Of a stretch of DNA of 64,000 nucleotides, positions 34,278-43,035 are shown one piece after another (within the stretch, counting starts at the first letter, position 1; each line of letters opens with the position of its first letter). The DNA comes from Thermosulfurimonas dismutans (GTDB lineage Bacteria > Desulfobacterota > Thermodesulfobacteria > Thermodesulfobacteriales > Thermodesulfobacteriaceae): NCBI GenBank assembly GCA_011322625.1, contig DRMH01000012.1, forward strand, positions 1 to 64,000, written 5' to 3'. The notes beneath the pieces were generated by a model. It saw nothing but the letters and a program-made list of their open reading frames with translations, had not been told where the DNA came from and ran no database searches. Made by a program: the position numbers and the translations under genes.

Positions 34278-35469
34278 ATGATAAAGGCAACCCTTCAGCC
34301 TGCGGAGATCAAAAACGAACTTCTTCGGGCCGAGGACAAGCTTTCCGAGTTAAGGAGGTGTCTTTGACCCGGCTTCCCTGAGGAAACGTCTTTCCGAACT
34401 GGAAAAGGAGATTCTCCGTCCGGATTTCTGGGATTCTCCCTCGTCCCGAGAGATATTGAAGGAACGTTCCCGGTTGCAGGAGATCCTGTCCCGCTGGGAG
34501 GATCTAACCCGGGAGGTGGAGGATTTACGCGTTCTTTTTGAACTGGCGCTGGAGGAGGGCGACGAGGAGACCCTTCTGGAGGTCCAGAGGGGGCTGGCCA
34601 AGTTGCGGCGGGACCTGGAGGAGGAGGAATTGCGGATCCTTCTCTCCGGGGAGCATGATCACTCCAATGCCATTGTAACCATTCATGCCGGGGCCGGGGG
34701 TACCGAGGCCCAGGACTGGGTGGAGATGCTTTTGCGGATGTACACGCGCTGGGCGGAGAAGAAAGGCTACCGGATCCGGGTGGTGGATCTCCTCCCCGGG
34801 GAGGAAGCTGGGCTCAAGTATGTGACCTTCATGGTGGAGGGGCCCTATGCTTACGGGTACCTTAAGGCCGAAAAGGGGGTCCATCGATTGGTGCGCATTT
34901 CCCCTTTCGACGCCAGCGGTCGCCGGCATACCTCCTTTGCCTCGGTTACGGTGATCCCGGAGATAGAGGAAAACATCGAGGTGGAGATCCGTCCGGAGGA
35001 CCTGCGCATTGAGACCATGCGGGCCTCGGGCCATGGGGGTCAACACGTAAACAAGACCGAAACCGCGGTGCGTATCACCCATCTTCCCACCGGGATTGTG
35101 GTCACCTGTCAGAACGAACGCAGCCAGCATCTGAACAAGGCTACGGCCCTGAAGATCCTCAAGGCCCGGCTTTACGAGCTGGAACGGCGTAAACTGGAGG
35201 AGAAGAAGGCCCAGTTAGCCGGGGAGAAGAAGGAAATCGCCTGGGGAAGCCAGATTCGTTCCTATATCCTTCAGCCCTACCGTCTGGTGAAGGACCACCG
35301 CACCGGTTACGAGACCGGCAATGTGGAGGCGGTACTGGATGGCGAGATAGATCCCTTTATTCGCACCTATCTTCTGACTCAGGCGGGCAAGGGTGGGGAG
35401 ATGCCGGGATGGTCCGGTCCCGGCCCCCGGACGGAGAAGAAGGCGGAGGAGGTGCGTCTTGGCCCGTAA
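34278..35469 (+). CDS. prfB: Peptide chain release factor 2, programmed +1 frameshift
   Basis: Class I release factor recognising UGA/UAA. The first frame runs from ATG 34278 for 29 codons to an in-frame TGA at 34365-34367. Translation continues in the +1 frame from GAC 34366 to 35469. The anticodon-like SPF ([12 protein letters not shown]) and catalytic GGQ ([13 protein letters not shown]) are present. About 396 residues in total, somewhat longer than usual because of a basic C-terminal tail. Only the frameshifted product is a complete factor. carA overlaps the 3' end. Confidence 0.96.
34352..34368 (+). promoter_or_regulatory. prfB frameshift site
   Basis: The Shine-Dalgarno-like AAGGAGG (34352-34358), three spacer bases and then CTT TGA C (34362-34368). 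This is the classic RF2 arrangement with the same three-base spacing as in Escherichia coli. When RF2 is scarce the ribosome slips forward one base at the TGA. Confidence 0.95.
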
Positions 35470-36592
35470 AAAGGGGGAAAGAGCCCTGGTTATGCTGGAG
35501 GACGGGACCCATTTCTGGGGCTGGTCTTTTACCGGTCCCGGTGAGGCCTTCGGGGAGATGGTCTTTAACACCGCCATGACCGGTTATCAGGAGATCCTTA
35601 CCGATCCCTCCTACAAGGGACAGATCGTGGCCATGACCTATCCCCTGATCGGGAATTATGGGGTGAATTCCGAGGATTCGGAGAGTCGGGGGATTCATGT
35701 GGAGGCCTTTGTGGTGCGGGAGTATCAGCCGCACTACAGTAACTGGCGAGCGGAAAAATCGCTGGCGGAGTGGCTTTCGGAAAACGGGGTGCTCGCCGTG
35801 GAGGGGATCGATACCCGGGCCCTTACCCGACACGTGCGCCTCTTCGGGGCCATGAAGGCCGGGATCACCACCGAGGACCTGGATCCCAAGAGGTTCCTGG
35901 AGCGGGTGAAGGAGAGTCCGGGGCTGGTGGGGCGGGACCTGGTGAAGGAGGTAACCTCCCCGCAACCCTACCGATGGCGGAAAGGGGCCATGGAGGAAGG
36001 AGTGGTTTCCTTTTCCGGAGAGGGGCGGATAAAGATCGCTGTACTGGATTGTGGGTTGAAGCTCAATCAGCTTCGGCTTTTTGAGGAAAGGGGTTGTGAG
36101 TGTGTGGTCTTTCCGGCCCATACCCCGGCCGAGGAGATTCTGGCTGCCGGGCCGGATGGGATCTTTCTTTCCAACGGTCCGGGGGACCCGGCGGCCGTAC
36201 CCTATGTGGTGGAAACGGTCAGGAATCTTCTGGGCAAGAGGCCCCTATTCGGTATCTGTCTGGGGCATCAGATGCTGGGGCAGGCCCTGGGGGCCTCCAC
36301 CTATAAACTCAAATTCGGGCACCGGGGGGCCAACCATCCGGTAAAGGACCTCACCACCGGACGCATCGAGATTACCTCCCAGAACCATGGTTTCTGCGTT
36401 CGGGCCGAGGAACTTCCTCCGGAGGTGGAGGTGACCCATATCAACCTGAACGATAATACCCTGGAGGGTATAAGACACCGGGAAATTCCGGCCTTTTCAG
36501 TGCAATATCATCCGGAAAATGCACCGGGTCCGCACGATGCGGTGTATCTTTTCGATCGTTTCGTGGAGATGATTCGGGCCTATCTGGGATAG
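35459..36592 (+). CDS. carA: Carbamoyl-phosphate synthase small subunit
   Basis: Glutaminase subunit feeding ammonia to CarB for arginine and pyrimidine synthesis. The 377 residues have an N-terminal CPSase domain ([20 protein letters not shown]) and a class I amidotransferase with nucleophile Cys267 in GICLGHQML and [15 protein letters not shown] 35459 is chosen: GGAGGAGG lies upstream and the frame further left is inside prfB. GTG 35453 is an alternative. carB is not in the window. Confidence 0.95.
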   Translation: MARKKGERALVMLEDGTHFWGWSFTGPGEAFGEMVFNTAMTGYQEILTDPSYKGQIVAMTYPLIGNYGVNSEDSESRGIHVEAFVVREYQPHYSNWRAEKSLAEWLSENGVLAVEGIDTRALTRHVRLFGAMKAGITTEDLDPKRFLERVKESPGLVGRDLVKEVTSPQPYRWRKGAMEEGVVSFSGEGRIKIAVLDCGLKLNQLRLFEERGCECVVFPAHTPAEEILAAGPDGIFLSNGPGDPAAVPYVVETVRNLLGKRPLFGICLGHQMLGQALGASTYKLKFGHRGANHPVKDLTTGRIEITSQNHGFCVRAEELPPEVEVTHINLNDNTLEGIRHREIPAFSVQYHPENAPGPHDAVYLFDRFVEMIRAYLG

Positions 36593-37540
36593 ATGAAGAT
36601 TTATTATCCGCGGGATTTTCCCCTGCATTTAAAGAATCCGGTAGCCACCCTGGGTAATTTCGACGGGGTTCATGTGGGGCACCAGGCCCTCATTCGGGAG
36701 ACGCTGGCCTGGGCCGATAGCCTGGGGGGAGAGCCTCTGGTGATAACCTTTGAGCCCCATCCGCGTAAGGTTCTCCAGCCGGCGGTCCCCCTTCGCCTTC
36801 TTACCCCCTTCGAGGAAAAGCTGGAATTTTTCGAGGAACTGGGGCTTTCCTCGGTGCTGATCATCCCCTTCGATCGGGAGGTGGCCGATCTTCCGGCCGA
36901 GGAGTTTGTAGAGGAATATCTGGTTTATGGCTTGAGATTAAGTGGTCTGGTGGTGGGGTTCAATTATCGGTTCGGGCGGGGGCGTAGCGGCGATTCCGAT
37001 CTTCTGCGTCAGATGGGAGAGAGATACGGATTTCAGGTCCGGGTGATCCCTCCCCAGGTCCTGGATGGTCAGACGGTATCCAGCTCGCTCATAAGGGATT
37101 TCCTGCTTGAGGGCAAGGTCCGGCGGGGAGGAATATTTCTGGGGCGCCCCTATACCTTGCGGGGAAGGGTGATCCGGGGGGAGGCCCGGGGACATAGGCT
37201 GGGGTTTCCCACCGCCAATCTGGAGATCCCTTCCGAAAAACTCCTTCCGGCCCGGGGGGTCTATGCGGTAAAGGTGTTTTTCCGGGGGGAAGGAAAACCC
37301 GGGTTATTCCCCGGGGGCTGGCCCGGGGTGATGAACATAGGAGAAAAACCCACCTTCGGCCGCCACGCTCTGAGCGTGGAGGTGCATATCTTCGATTTCG
37401 AAGGAGACCTCTACGGCCAGCTCCTGGAAGTGGAGGTACTTACTTTCCTGCGGCCGGAGAAGAAGTTTCCTTCCCCGACCGCCCTGATCCAACAGATAGC
37501 CAAAGATTGTATGCAGGCCAGAAAATTGCTTGAAGCCTAG
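36593..37540 (+). CDS. ribF: Bifunctional riboflavin kinase/FAD synthetase
   Basis: Makes FMN and FAD from riboflavin. The 315 residues have an N-terminal adenylyltransferase domain (TLGNFDGVHVGHQALI, FNYRFGRGRSGD, SSSLIRDFL) and a C-terminal flavokinase (GRVIRGEARGHRLGFPTANLEI, PTFG). ATG 36593 directly abuts the carA stop. The 3' end overlaps a convergent HTH gene by four bases. Confidence 0.94.
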   Translation: MKIYYPRDFPLHLKNPVATLGNFDGVHVGHQALIRETLAWADSLGGEPLVITFEPHPRKVLQPAVPLRLLTPFEEKLEFFEELGLSSVLIIPFDREVADLPAEEFVEEYLVYGLRLSGLVVGFNYRFGRGRSGDSDLLRQMGERYGFQVRVIPPQVLDGQTVSSSLIRDFLLEGKVRRGGIFLGRPYTLRGRVIRGEARGHRLGFPTANLEIPSEKLLPARGVYAVKVFFRGEGKPGLFPGGWPGVMNIGEKPTFGRHALSVEVHIFDFEGDLYGQLLEVEVLTFLRPEKKFPSPTALIQQIAKDCMQARKLLEA

Positions 37541-37773
37541 CCCTTTTTGCCCTTCTTGAGTTCCTCCACGAACTCATCAATAGGGTTTTTGCGTTTACCG
37601 GCTTTCTTAGGAATATTTACCCCGCGCTTGCGCAATTCACTTACCACTTTGGTAACCTGAAAGCGGCTTATGCCTAGCTTTTCGGCGATCTCCTGGGAGG
37701 TCATTTTATGATAATTTTCATAAATGAAACGGACATCCTCTTTAGTGATCATTCTGCTTCTTTTGCGTGCCAT
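37537..37773 (-). CDS. Small HTH DNA-binding protein
   Basis: 78 residues. A helix-turn-helix core (TSQEIAEKLGISRFQVTKVVSELRKRG) is set between basic ends (MARKRSRM and KKAGKRKNP), and the protein ends in KKGKKG. The high charge fits a DNA-binding regulator or nucleoid-type protein. The target is unknown. It has its own promoter and AGGAGGGG site, is convergent with ribF and follows surE on the same strand. Confidence 0.75.
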   Translation of the reverse strand: MARKRSRMITKEDVRFIYENYHKMTSQEIAEKLGISRFQVTKVVSELRKRGVNIPKKAGKRKNPIDEFVEELKKGKKG

Positions 37774-37807
37774 GCTCTACCCCTCCTTTTCTGGATGTGA
37801 TACTTTA

Positions 37808-37835
37808 ACCTTAATAGATTGATTTTGTTTGTCAA
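37808..37835 (-). promoter_or_regulatory. Putative promoter of the small HTH gene
   Basis: On the complementary strand, TTGACA (37835-37830), a 16-base spacer and TAAGGT (37813-37808). The leader of about 28 bases carries AGGAGGGG before ATG 37773. Confidence 0.5.
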
Positions 37836-37839
37836 GAGT

Positions 37840-38592
37840 TTAATAGGAGATTTTGATGCTTTCTAAGCGAGTGAGAATTTCAGAATGGGTTAAATCATGA
37901 TGTAGAGGCGTAATGCTTATATAGCCTTGTTTCAAAGCTACTACATCGGTTTCCGGGTCTTCCTCCATGAATTCCTCTCCGCATTGCCAGTAATAAACAT
38001 TCCCGTGAGGATCCAGACGTTTTTCAAAACGCTCTCTTAGTCTATTGGTGCCCTGGCGGGTGAATTTGATGCCTTTTATCTGTTGCGGAGGGAGATGGGG
38101 GATATTGACGTTCAAGCAGAAAGGAAAGGGAAGAGACCAGTGGAAGACTTGATCCACTAATACAGAAACGAAGTAGGCGGCAAAACAGTAACTCTCCTGG
38201 CGATAGGCATCCAGGGACACGGCCAGGGCCGGCATACCCAGGATCGTGGCCTCGGTGGCTGCGGAGACCGTACCGGAATAAAGCACGTTGATCCCTACGT
38301 TGGCTCCCCGGTTGATCCCGGAGATGACCATATCCACCGGGCCCACCAGTTCATAGAAAGCGAGTTTTACGCAGTCGGCAGGGGTGCCGTTTACCGCGTA
38401 GCCCCGAAACTCGCGGCCCCGGCGGACCATTCTTACCCGCAGGGGAACGGAAAGGGTGATGGCATGGCCCACGGCACTGCGCTCGGCCTCCGGGGCCACC
38501 ACAATGACCTCATGATCCAGGGAAAGACACCGATAGAGCGCACACAGCCCCTCGGCGTAGATGCCGTCATCGTTGGTGAGAAGTATCCTCAC
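37840..38592 (-). CDS. surE: 5'-nucleotidase/exopolyphosphatase SurE
   Basis: Metal-dependent nucleoside monophosphate phosphatase of 250 residues. Metal ligands lie in LLTNDDG (N-terminus), Ser in ERSAVGHAITL, and Asn in VISGINRGANVG. YSGTVSAATEA is also conserved. The start ATG 38592 overlaps the end of the small Cys protein by 26 bases. The last 35 codons are richer in A and T than the rest of the gene. Confidence 0.95.
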   Translation of the reverse strand: MRILLTNDDGIYAEGLCALYRCLSLDHEVIVVAPEAERSAVGHAITLSVPLRVRMVRRGREFRGYAVNGTPADCVKLAFYELVGPVDMVISGINRGANVGINVLYSGTVSAATEATILGMPALAVSLDAYRQESYCFAAYFVSVLVDQVFHWSLPFPFCLNVNIPHLPPQQIKGIKFTRQGTNRLRERFEKRLDPHGNVYYWQCGEEFMEEDPETDVVALKQGYISITPLHHDLTHSEILTRLESIKISY

Positions 38593-38746
38593 CGCGGTTT
38601 TCCCCTTCCCTGCCCCGGTGTTCCTCCTTCCAGATGAGATAAAGCATGCACCCCGGGCGATGGGGACAGTAGTCGTGGGGGTGACGACACCCTCCGGAAA
38701 GAGGGACTTCTTCCTGATATTTCATGCAGAATCCCTTTTCTTCCAT
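38567..38746 (-). CDS. Small Cys-rich protein, 59 residues
   Basis: Unrecognised. From ATG 38746 it carries Cys7, Cys20, Cys27 and Cys33 with several His (GGCRHPHDYCPHRPGC), a pattern suited to binding zinc or an Fe-S cluster. The C-terminal 20 residues are charged and polar. It starts ten bases after the argJ stop and overlaps surE by 26 bases, so it may be translated between them. A longer start at 38776 is possible but lies inside argJ. Confidence 0.6.
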   Translation of the reverse strand: MEEKGFCMKYQEEVPLSGGCRHPHDYCPHRPGCMLYLIWKEEHRGREGENRGEDTSHQR

Positions 38747-38756
38747 GGATGGTTCC

Positions 38757-39917
38757 TCAGGTTCGGTATTCGGCATTGATCTTAATATACTCGTAGGAAA
38801 GGTCGCAGGTAAGTATTTCCACCGAGGCCGACCCCCGGGAAAGCCTTATCCGGAACGTGAACTCCGGGCGGCCCATCTCCCTCCGGGCCTCCTCTTCGGA
38901 AAGACCCCGGCCTTCTCTTACCAGGGGCACCTCGTTCACCAGGATCTCCACCCCCCGGGGATCAAGGCCCAGGCCGAGTTTGCCCAGGGCCACAAGGATC
39001 CGCCCCCAGTTGGGGTCTTCGCCGAAGAAAGCGGTCTTTACCAGAGGGGAGTCGGCCACGGCCCGGGCGAGCCTTTCCGCCTCCGTCGCATCCCGCGCCC
39101 CCTCCACCCTTATGCGCACCACCTTGGTGGCTCCTTCCCCGTCCTTTACCATGAGGTAGGAAAGCTCCCGGCACACCTCAAAAAGCGTCTTTCGGAAGGT
39201 TTCTTCCGCCTCCCGGGGAAGAACCCCAGCCCTTCCGTTGGCCAGGAGATAGACCGTGTCGTTGGTGCTGGTGTCTCCGTCAACGGTGATGCGATTGAAG
39301 GATTGATTTACCGCCTCGGAGAGGAGGCGCCTTAAGGTTTCGGCCGGGACTCCGGCGTCGGTAAGCAGGAAAGCCAGCATGGTGGCCATGTTCGGGGCGA
39401 TCATCCCCGCCCCCTTGGCCAGCCCCAGGATCACGGCCCCGGTGCCCGGGATCTTCCGGCTTACCACCTTGGGAAAGGTATCGGTGGTCATCATGGCCCG
39501 GGCCACGAGTGCGGCCTTATCCCGGGAAAGGCCGGAGACGAGCTCCGGAAGACGGTCCTTGATCCGGGGAACGGGGAGCCGGGTGCCGATGACCCCGGTT
39601 GAGGCCGGAAGGATCTCCTCCGGCAAGACCCCGAGGCTCTGGGCCAGGGTCGCAAGGATTTCCCGGGCATCCGAAAGCCCCTCCGGCCCGGTGCAGGCGT
39701 TGGCGCAGCCGCTATTTACCAGCACGGCCCGTGCCGTCTCCCGGTTTTTAAGGCGCTCAAGCGCGAGGAGGACCGGCGCGGCCTTAAAGTCGTTCCGGGT
39801 AAAGACCCCGGCCCAGGCCGCCGGAACCTCGGAGATAATCAGCCCCAGGTCCGGCCGCCCCTGATACTTGATCCCGGCCTCCACCGCGGAAAAGAGAAAA
39901 CCCTCCGGCACCAGCAT
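38757..39917 (-). CDS. argJ: Bifunctional ornithine acetyltransferase/N-acetylglutamate synthase
   Basis: Recycles the acetyl group of N-acetylornithine to glutamate in arginine synthesis. 386 residues. KGAGMIAPNMATMLAFLLTDAG contains Thr179, the self-cleavage site and nucleophile that splits alpha and beta chains. NSGCANACTG is also conserved. With carA upstream in the window, it is one of two arginine-related genes here. Confidence 0.95.
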   Translation of the reverse strand: MLVPEGFLFSAVEAGIKYQGRPDLGLIISEVPAAWAGVFTRNDFKAAPVLLALERLKNRETARAVLVNSGCANACTGPEGLSDAREILATLAQSLGVLPEEILPASTGVIGTRLPVPRIKDRLPELVSGLSRDKAALVARAMMTTDTFPKVVSRKIPGTGAVILGLAKGAGMIAPNMATMLAFLLTDAGVPAETLRRLLSEAVNQSFNRITVDGDTSTNDTVYLLANGRAGVLPREAEETFRKTLFEVCRELSYLMVKDGEGATKVVRIRVEGARDATEAERLARAVADSPLVKTAFFGEDPNWGRILVALGKLGLGLDPRGVEILVNEVPLVREGRGLSEEEARREMGRPEFTFRIRLSRGSASVEILTCDLSYEYIKINAEYRT

Positions 39918-39945
39918 GCCCTTATCTTAAATCCTTTTTTCGGGG

Positions 39946-39971
39946 TTGACAAAGTAGAGAATGTCTATTAA
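39946..39971 (+). promoter_or_regulatory. Possible promoter of the zinc-ribbon gene
   Basis: A perfect TTGACA at 39946-39951. The -10 is unclear: TATTAA (39966-39971) is only 14 bases away, and other candidates at 16-17 bases match poorly. AGGAGG precedes ATG 40007. Confidence 0.35.
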
Positions 39972-40006
39972 CTTATCTACAGAAGCTAAAAGCCAGGAGG
40001 TTCGAG

Positions 40007-40159
40007 ATGGCGGTCTGGAAATGTGAAAAATGCGGGTTCAGTAAGGAAAGTCGGTGTAAGCCCCGGAAGTGTCCGGAATGCGGCGAGGCCGGCACCTTCG
40101 TAAAGGAAGGGGCCGGGGCGAAGTCCTCGAGCCGGGGCGGATGTAAGAAATGTAAGTAG
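40007..40159 (+). CDS. Small zinc-ribbon (rubredoxin-like) protein, 50 residues
   Basis: ATG 40007 follows AGGAGG. The protein has Cys6-x2-Cys9 and Cys22-x2-Cys25 (WKCEKCG and KCPECG), plus RCKP and a terminal Cys46-x2-Cys49. The two central pairs form a plausible zinc ribbon or rubredoxin-like site of the type at the C-terminus of rubrerythrins (RCKPxKCPxCG). Its role could be oxidative stress defence, electron carriage or nucleic-acid binding. A strong terminator closes this one-gene unit. Confidence 0.85.
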   Translation: MAVWKCEKCGFSKESRCKPRKCPECGEAGTFVKEGAGAKSSSRGGCKKCK

Positions 40160-40196
40160 GCTTATTCCTGTCCCCCCTCCCTGCCTCCCTCCTCCT

Positions 40197-40230
40197 GCGG
40201 GGGCCCGCAACGGGCCCCCGCTTCTTATTT
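40197..40230. terminator. Bidirectional terminator
   Basis: A GC-rich stem GCGGGGGCCCG/CGGGCCCCCGC (40197-40221) with a three-base loop, followed by TTCTTATTT on the plus strand. It separates the convergent zinc-ribbon gene and aldolase gene, and the aldolase stop codon (40229-40231) overlaps the T-rich end. The minus-strand side lacks a clear T run. Confidence 0.85.
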
Positions 40231-40783
40231 AAAAACGTCTTAAGAGCCGGGCGAGATAGGTCACGCGGGAGACCTTCTCGAGCACCAGGGCCAGGTTTAC
40301 GGCCTCGGGAAGGTCCCGCCCCACACTTACGGCTCCGTGCCTTTCAAGGACCGCCACCCGGGCCTTCGCGAGGGCGCAGGCCACGGCCTCCGCAAGCTCC
40401 CTGGTTCCCGGGGGCTTAGGCGGAACCCGGGCCACCTCCCCGAGGAGGATCTCCCCCTCATAGAGGAGGTGCTCGCCGAAGTCGTGCCCGGCAAGGCTTA
40501 AGGCCAGGGTGTATGGGGGATGGGTGTGCACCACCGCGCGGACCCCGGGGTGTCGGCGATAAATCTCAAGGTGCATGGGAAGCTCCGAGGTGGGCCTTCC
40601 GGAAAGGACCCTCCCCGAGAGATCCACCTCGCAGATCTCCTCCGGGGAAAGCTCGGCCTTAAGCCCCCCTGAAGGGGTGATGAGGATCTTCTCCCCCTCC
40701 CTTACGGAAAGATTCCCCTCGCTTCCGGAGATAAGCCCCTCCCGGGCGAGAAACCGCGTGTAGCGGGCAAGGGCCTTGCGCAT
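40229..40783 (-). CDS. Class II aldolase/adducin family protein
   Basis: 184 residues. The zinc ligands lie in HTHPPY and ERHGAVSVG, and GSEGNLSVREGEKILITPSG forms the phosphate-binding loop. Relatives are L-fuculose-phosphate aldolase, ribulose-5-phosphate 4-epimerase and methylthioribulose-1-phosphate dehydratase. The substrate cannot be decided. It lies one base after the sugar epimerase gene, so nucleotide-sugar or pentose metabolism is a fair guess. Confidence 0.85.
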   Translation of the reverse strand: MRKALARYTRFLAREGLISGSEGNLSVREGEKILITPSGGLKAELSPEEICEVDLSGRVLSGRPTSELPMHLEIYRRHPGVRAVVHTHPPYTLALSLAGHDFGEHLLYEGEILLGEVARVPPKPPGTRELAEAVACALAKARVAVLERHGAVSVGRDLPEAVNLALVLEKVSRVTYLARLLRRF

Positions 40784-40784
40784 T

Positions 40785-41756
40785 TTAGACGGATATGTCT
40801 TTTAGCCAGTATTTATTTTCCAAATACCATTTCACGGTACGCGAAAGGCCTTCGTCAAGGGAGATCTCTGGTCGCCAGTCAAGAAGCCTTTCCGCCTTTC
40901 CGATCTCCGCCCAGGTGACCTTCATGTCCGCCCGGTGAAACTCCCGGTACTCCACCCGGGCCTTCTTTCCCAGGAGGTTTTCTATCTTTTCAATCAGGGT
41001 ATTGATGGAGACCGGGTTTCTTCCTCCGCCGAGGTTGATGATCTCGTAGCCGAGAGGCCTTAGGGCCCGCACCGTGCCCCGGGCGATGTCGTCCACATAG
41101 GTGAAGTCCCGGGCCTGGGTGCCGTCCCCATAGACCACCACCGGTTTTCCCTCGTCAATCCACTTGATGAAGCGAAAATAGCTCATGTCCGGGCGTCCGG
41201 CCGGTCCGAAGACCGTAAAGTAGCGGAGGACGGAGATGTCAAGCCCGTAGAGGTGATGATAGGTATAGGCCAGGACCTCTGCGGCCTTCTTGCTTGCGGC
41301 ATAGGGGGAGAGGGGACGGTTCACCGGAAGGTCCTCCCGATAGGGAAGGGGGGATCCGGCATAGACCGAGGAGGTGGAGGCGAGGACCATCTTCTTTACG
41401 CCCCTATCCCGCATGATCTCTAAGAGATTGAGCGTCCCCTCCACGTTGGTGCGGTAATAGACCCAGGGGTCCTCCATGCTTGCCCGCACCCCGGCCCGGG
41501 CCGCAAGATTTATCACCGCCTCTACCGGAAAGGTTTCAAAGAGGACCCTGAGGGCCCCGTGGTTTTCGATATCCACCTCCAAAAACCGGAAGTCCGGATG
41601 TTTTTTGAGCTTTTCAAGGCGCCAGAGCTTGAGCCTTACCGCGTAATAGTCGTTCAGGTTGTCCACCCCGAGGACCCGGGCTCCCTCGGAAAGCAGGAAC
41701 TCGCAGGTCTTCCAGCCGATAAACCCCGCCGCCCCGGTGACCAGAATCCAGCCCAC
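40785..41756 (-). CDS. NAD-dependent epimerase, UDP-glucuronate 4-epimerase-like
   Basis: Extended short-chain dehydrogenase of 323 residues. NAD motif GAAGFIGWKTCEFL, DNLNDYYAVRLK (typical of uronate epimerases), catalytic TSSVYAG and YAASK, and RYFTVFGPAGRPDMS are present. It probably interconverts UDP-glucuronate and UDP-galacturonate for LPS or polysaccharide. It starts at GTG 41756 after GGAGGGG, with its own promoter. Confidence 0.9.
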   Translation of the reverse strand: MGWILVTGAAGFIGWKTCEFLLSEGARVLGVDNLNDYYAVRLKLWRLEKLKKHPDFRFLEVDIENHGALRVLFETFPVEAVINLAARAGVRASMEDPWVYYRTNVEGTLNLLEIMRDRGVKKMVLASTSSVYAGSPLPYREDLPVNRPLSPYAASKKAAEVLAYTYHHLYGLDISVLRYFTVFGPAGRPDMSYFRFIKWIDEGKPVVVYGDGTQARDFTYVDDIARGTVRALRPLGYEIINLGGGRNPVSINTLIEKIENLLGKKARVEYREFHRADMKVTWAEIGKAERLLDWRPEISLDEGLSRTVKWYLENKYWLKDISV

Positions 41757-41780
41757 AGAACCCCTCCTTTTTGAGGAGGC

Positions 41781-41809
41781 ATTATAGGCCCGGTTGGGTC
41801 CTTTAGGAA
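41781..41809 (-). promoter_or_regulatory. Putative promoter of the epimerase-aldolase pair
   Basis: On the complementary strand, TTCCTA (41809-41804), a 17-base spacer and a perfect TATAAT (41786-41781). The -10 is consensus and the -35 weak. The leader is about 18 bases, with GGAGGGG before GTG 41756. Confidence 0.55.
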
Positions 41810-41813
41810 GGGT

Positions 41814-43022
41814 TTAGGGCAGGGCCCCGTTCTTAAAGGAGAGGGCAAGCCCTATGATCACCATCACCACGATCCAGAGCCAGGAAAGGAGTACCGAGAG
41901 CCTTCCCCAGCCGTGAGCCCCTACCTCCTTCTGGCCCCTTCCGGCCCGATAAACCACAAGCCCCACGTAACCCAGGATCACCAGCCCCATAAGGAAGGTG
42001 AGGAGAAAGAGGGCCGTTGAGGACCAGCTGGGATGGACCGGATAGCTGGCAAAGGAATACCCGGCCCGGGAAAGATATTTCATGCGCAGGGCCTCCCGGG
42101 TGTAACTCATGAAAAAGACCGTGGCCGCAAGAAGGGCCCCGATTCTTCCGGCGTGGGGCTCGGGATTGTGCCGCACCAGAAGCAGATAAAGGATGAAAAG
42201 GAGCCCGAATCCGGCCCCGAGGAGGAAGAGGGGATGGGTGTAAAAGCGGAATTCCGCGGGAAGGGAAAGAAGCCACCAGATACCGACTGCAGCCTGAAGC
42301 AGGGAAAAGATGAGGGCCAGGCGAGCCCCGGTGCGGGCCGCCCAGGAGAGATAATTCGGATCGTAGTCCGCACGTGGACGGAAATAGCGGGCATAAAAGA
42401 GGAGAAAGATCCCGGTTGTGGCCATCGAAGCCAAGAGAAAGTGAAGCAGTCGCGGGAGGCTCAGGGCAAAGAGTTTGCCCCCGGACTGGTATTCCGTGCC
42501 TCCTTTTGCAGCCCATTCCGGCCATTTTTCCGGATGTAAGGCCTGAAGGGAAAGGGCATGGATGATCACCGCCACGAGAAGGAGGGAGATAAAGGCCACC
42601 AGCGGCCAGAGCGGATTCCCGGCCCCCTCGTAGCCTCCCCGGAGGTAATAGAGGTAAAGGAGGGAAAAGGAGAGAGCGATCAGGGCCAGGAAGGCCAGCG
42701 CCCACCAGGCGGAGATCACGTTGGAGAAATACCAGAAGGGGTCGTAAAGGACCTGAATAAAGAGGAGCGGGGCTACTGCCAGGACGATGACCCAGGAAAG
42801 GGTGATGGGAAGGGCCCGGGAAAGGGAACGCGAAAGCCTCCGGCCGTAGGAGCCCCCGAAGAGCCTACCCCAGAGGAGGACGAGTGTTCCCCCCAGAACG
42901 AGGTTTACGGCCAGGATGTGAAGGGTAAAGGTCAGGACCAGCAGAAAGTCAAAGAGCCAGGGATAGAAAGGAAGCCCGCTTACATCCCGTAAATGTTGAA
43001 GATAGAGGGCCAGAGGCTCCAT
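41814..43022 (-). CDS. Second subunit of a bd-oxidase-like membrane complex
   Basis: 402 residues with about nine transmembrane helices. The N-terminal helix TLHILAVNLVLGGTLVLLWG has His35 in the same setting as the CydA-like first helix of the neighbouring subunit, so the two subunits look distantly related. No heme c motif. It lies 13 bases after the large subunit on the same strand. It is not a normal CydB, and the exact family is not recognised. A heme-bearing partner in a quinol- or cytochrome-linked reductase is inferred. Confidence 0.75.
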   Translation of the reverse strand: MEPLALYLQHLRDVSGLPFYPWLFDFLLVLTFTLHILAVNLVLGGTLVLLWGRLFGGSYGRRLSRSLSRALPITLSWVIVLAVAPLLFIQVLYDPFWYFSNVISAWWALAFLALIALSFSLLYLYYLRGGYEGAGNPLWPLVAFISLLLVAVIIHALSLQALHPEKWPEWAAKGGTEYQSGGKLFALSLPRLLHFLLASMATTGIFLLFYARYFRPRADYDPNYLSWAARTGARLALIFSLLQAAVGIWWLLSLPAEFRFYTHPLFLLGAGFGLLFILYLLLVRHNPEPHAGRIGALLAATVFFMSYTREALRMKYLSRAGYSFASYPVHPSWSSTALFLLTFLMGLVILGYVGLVVYRAGRGQKEVGAHGWGRLSVLLSWLWIVVMVIIGLALSFKNGALP

Positions 43023-43035
43023 CCTTCCCTCCTCC

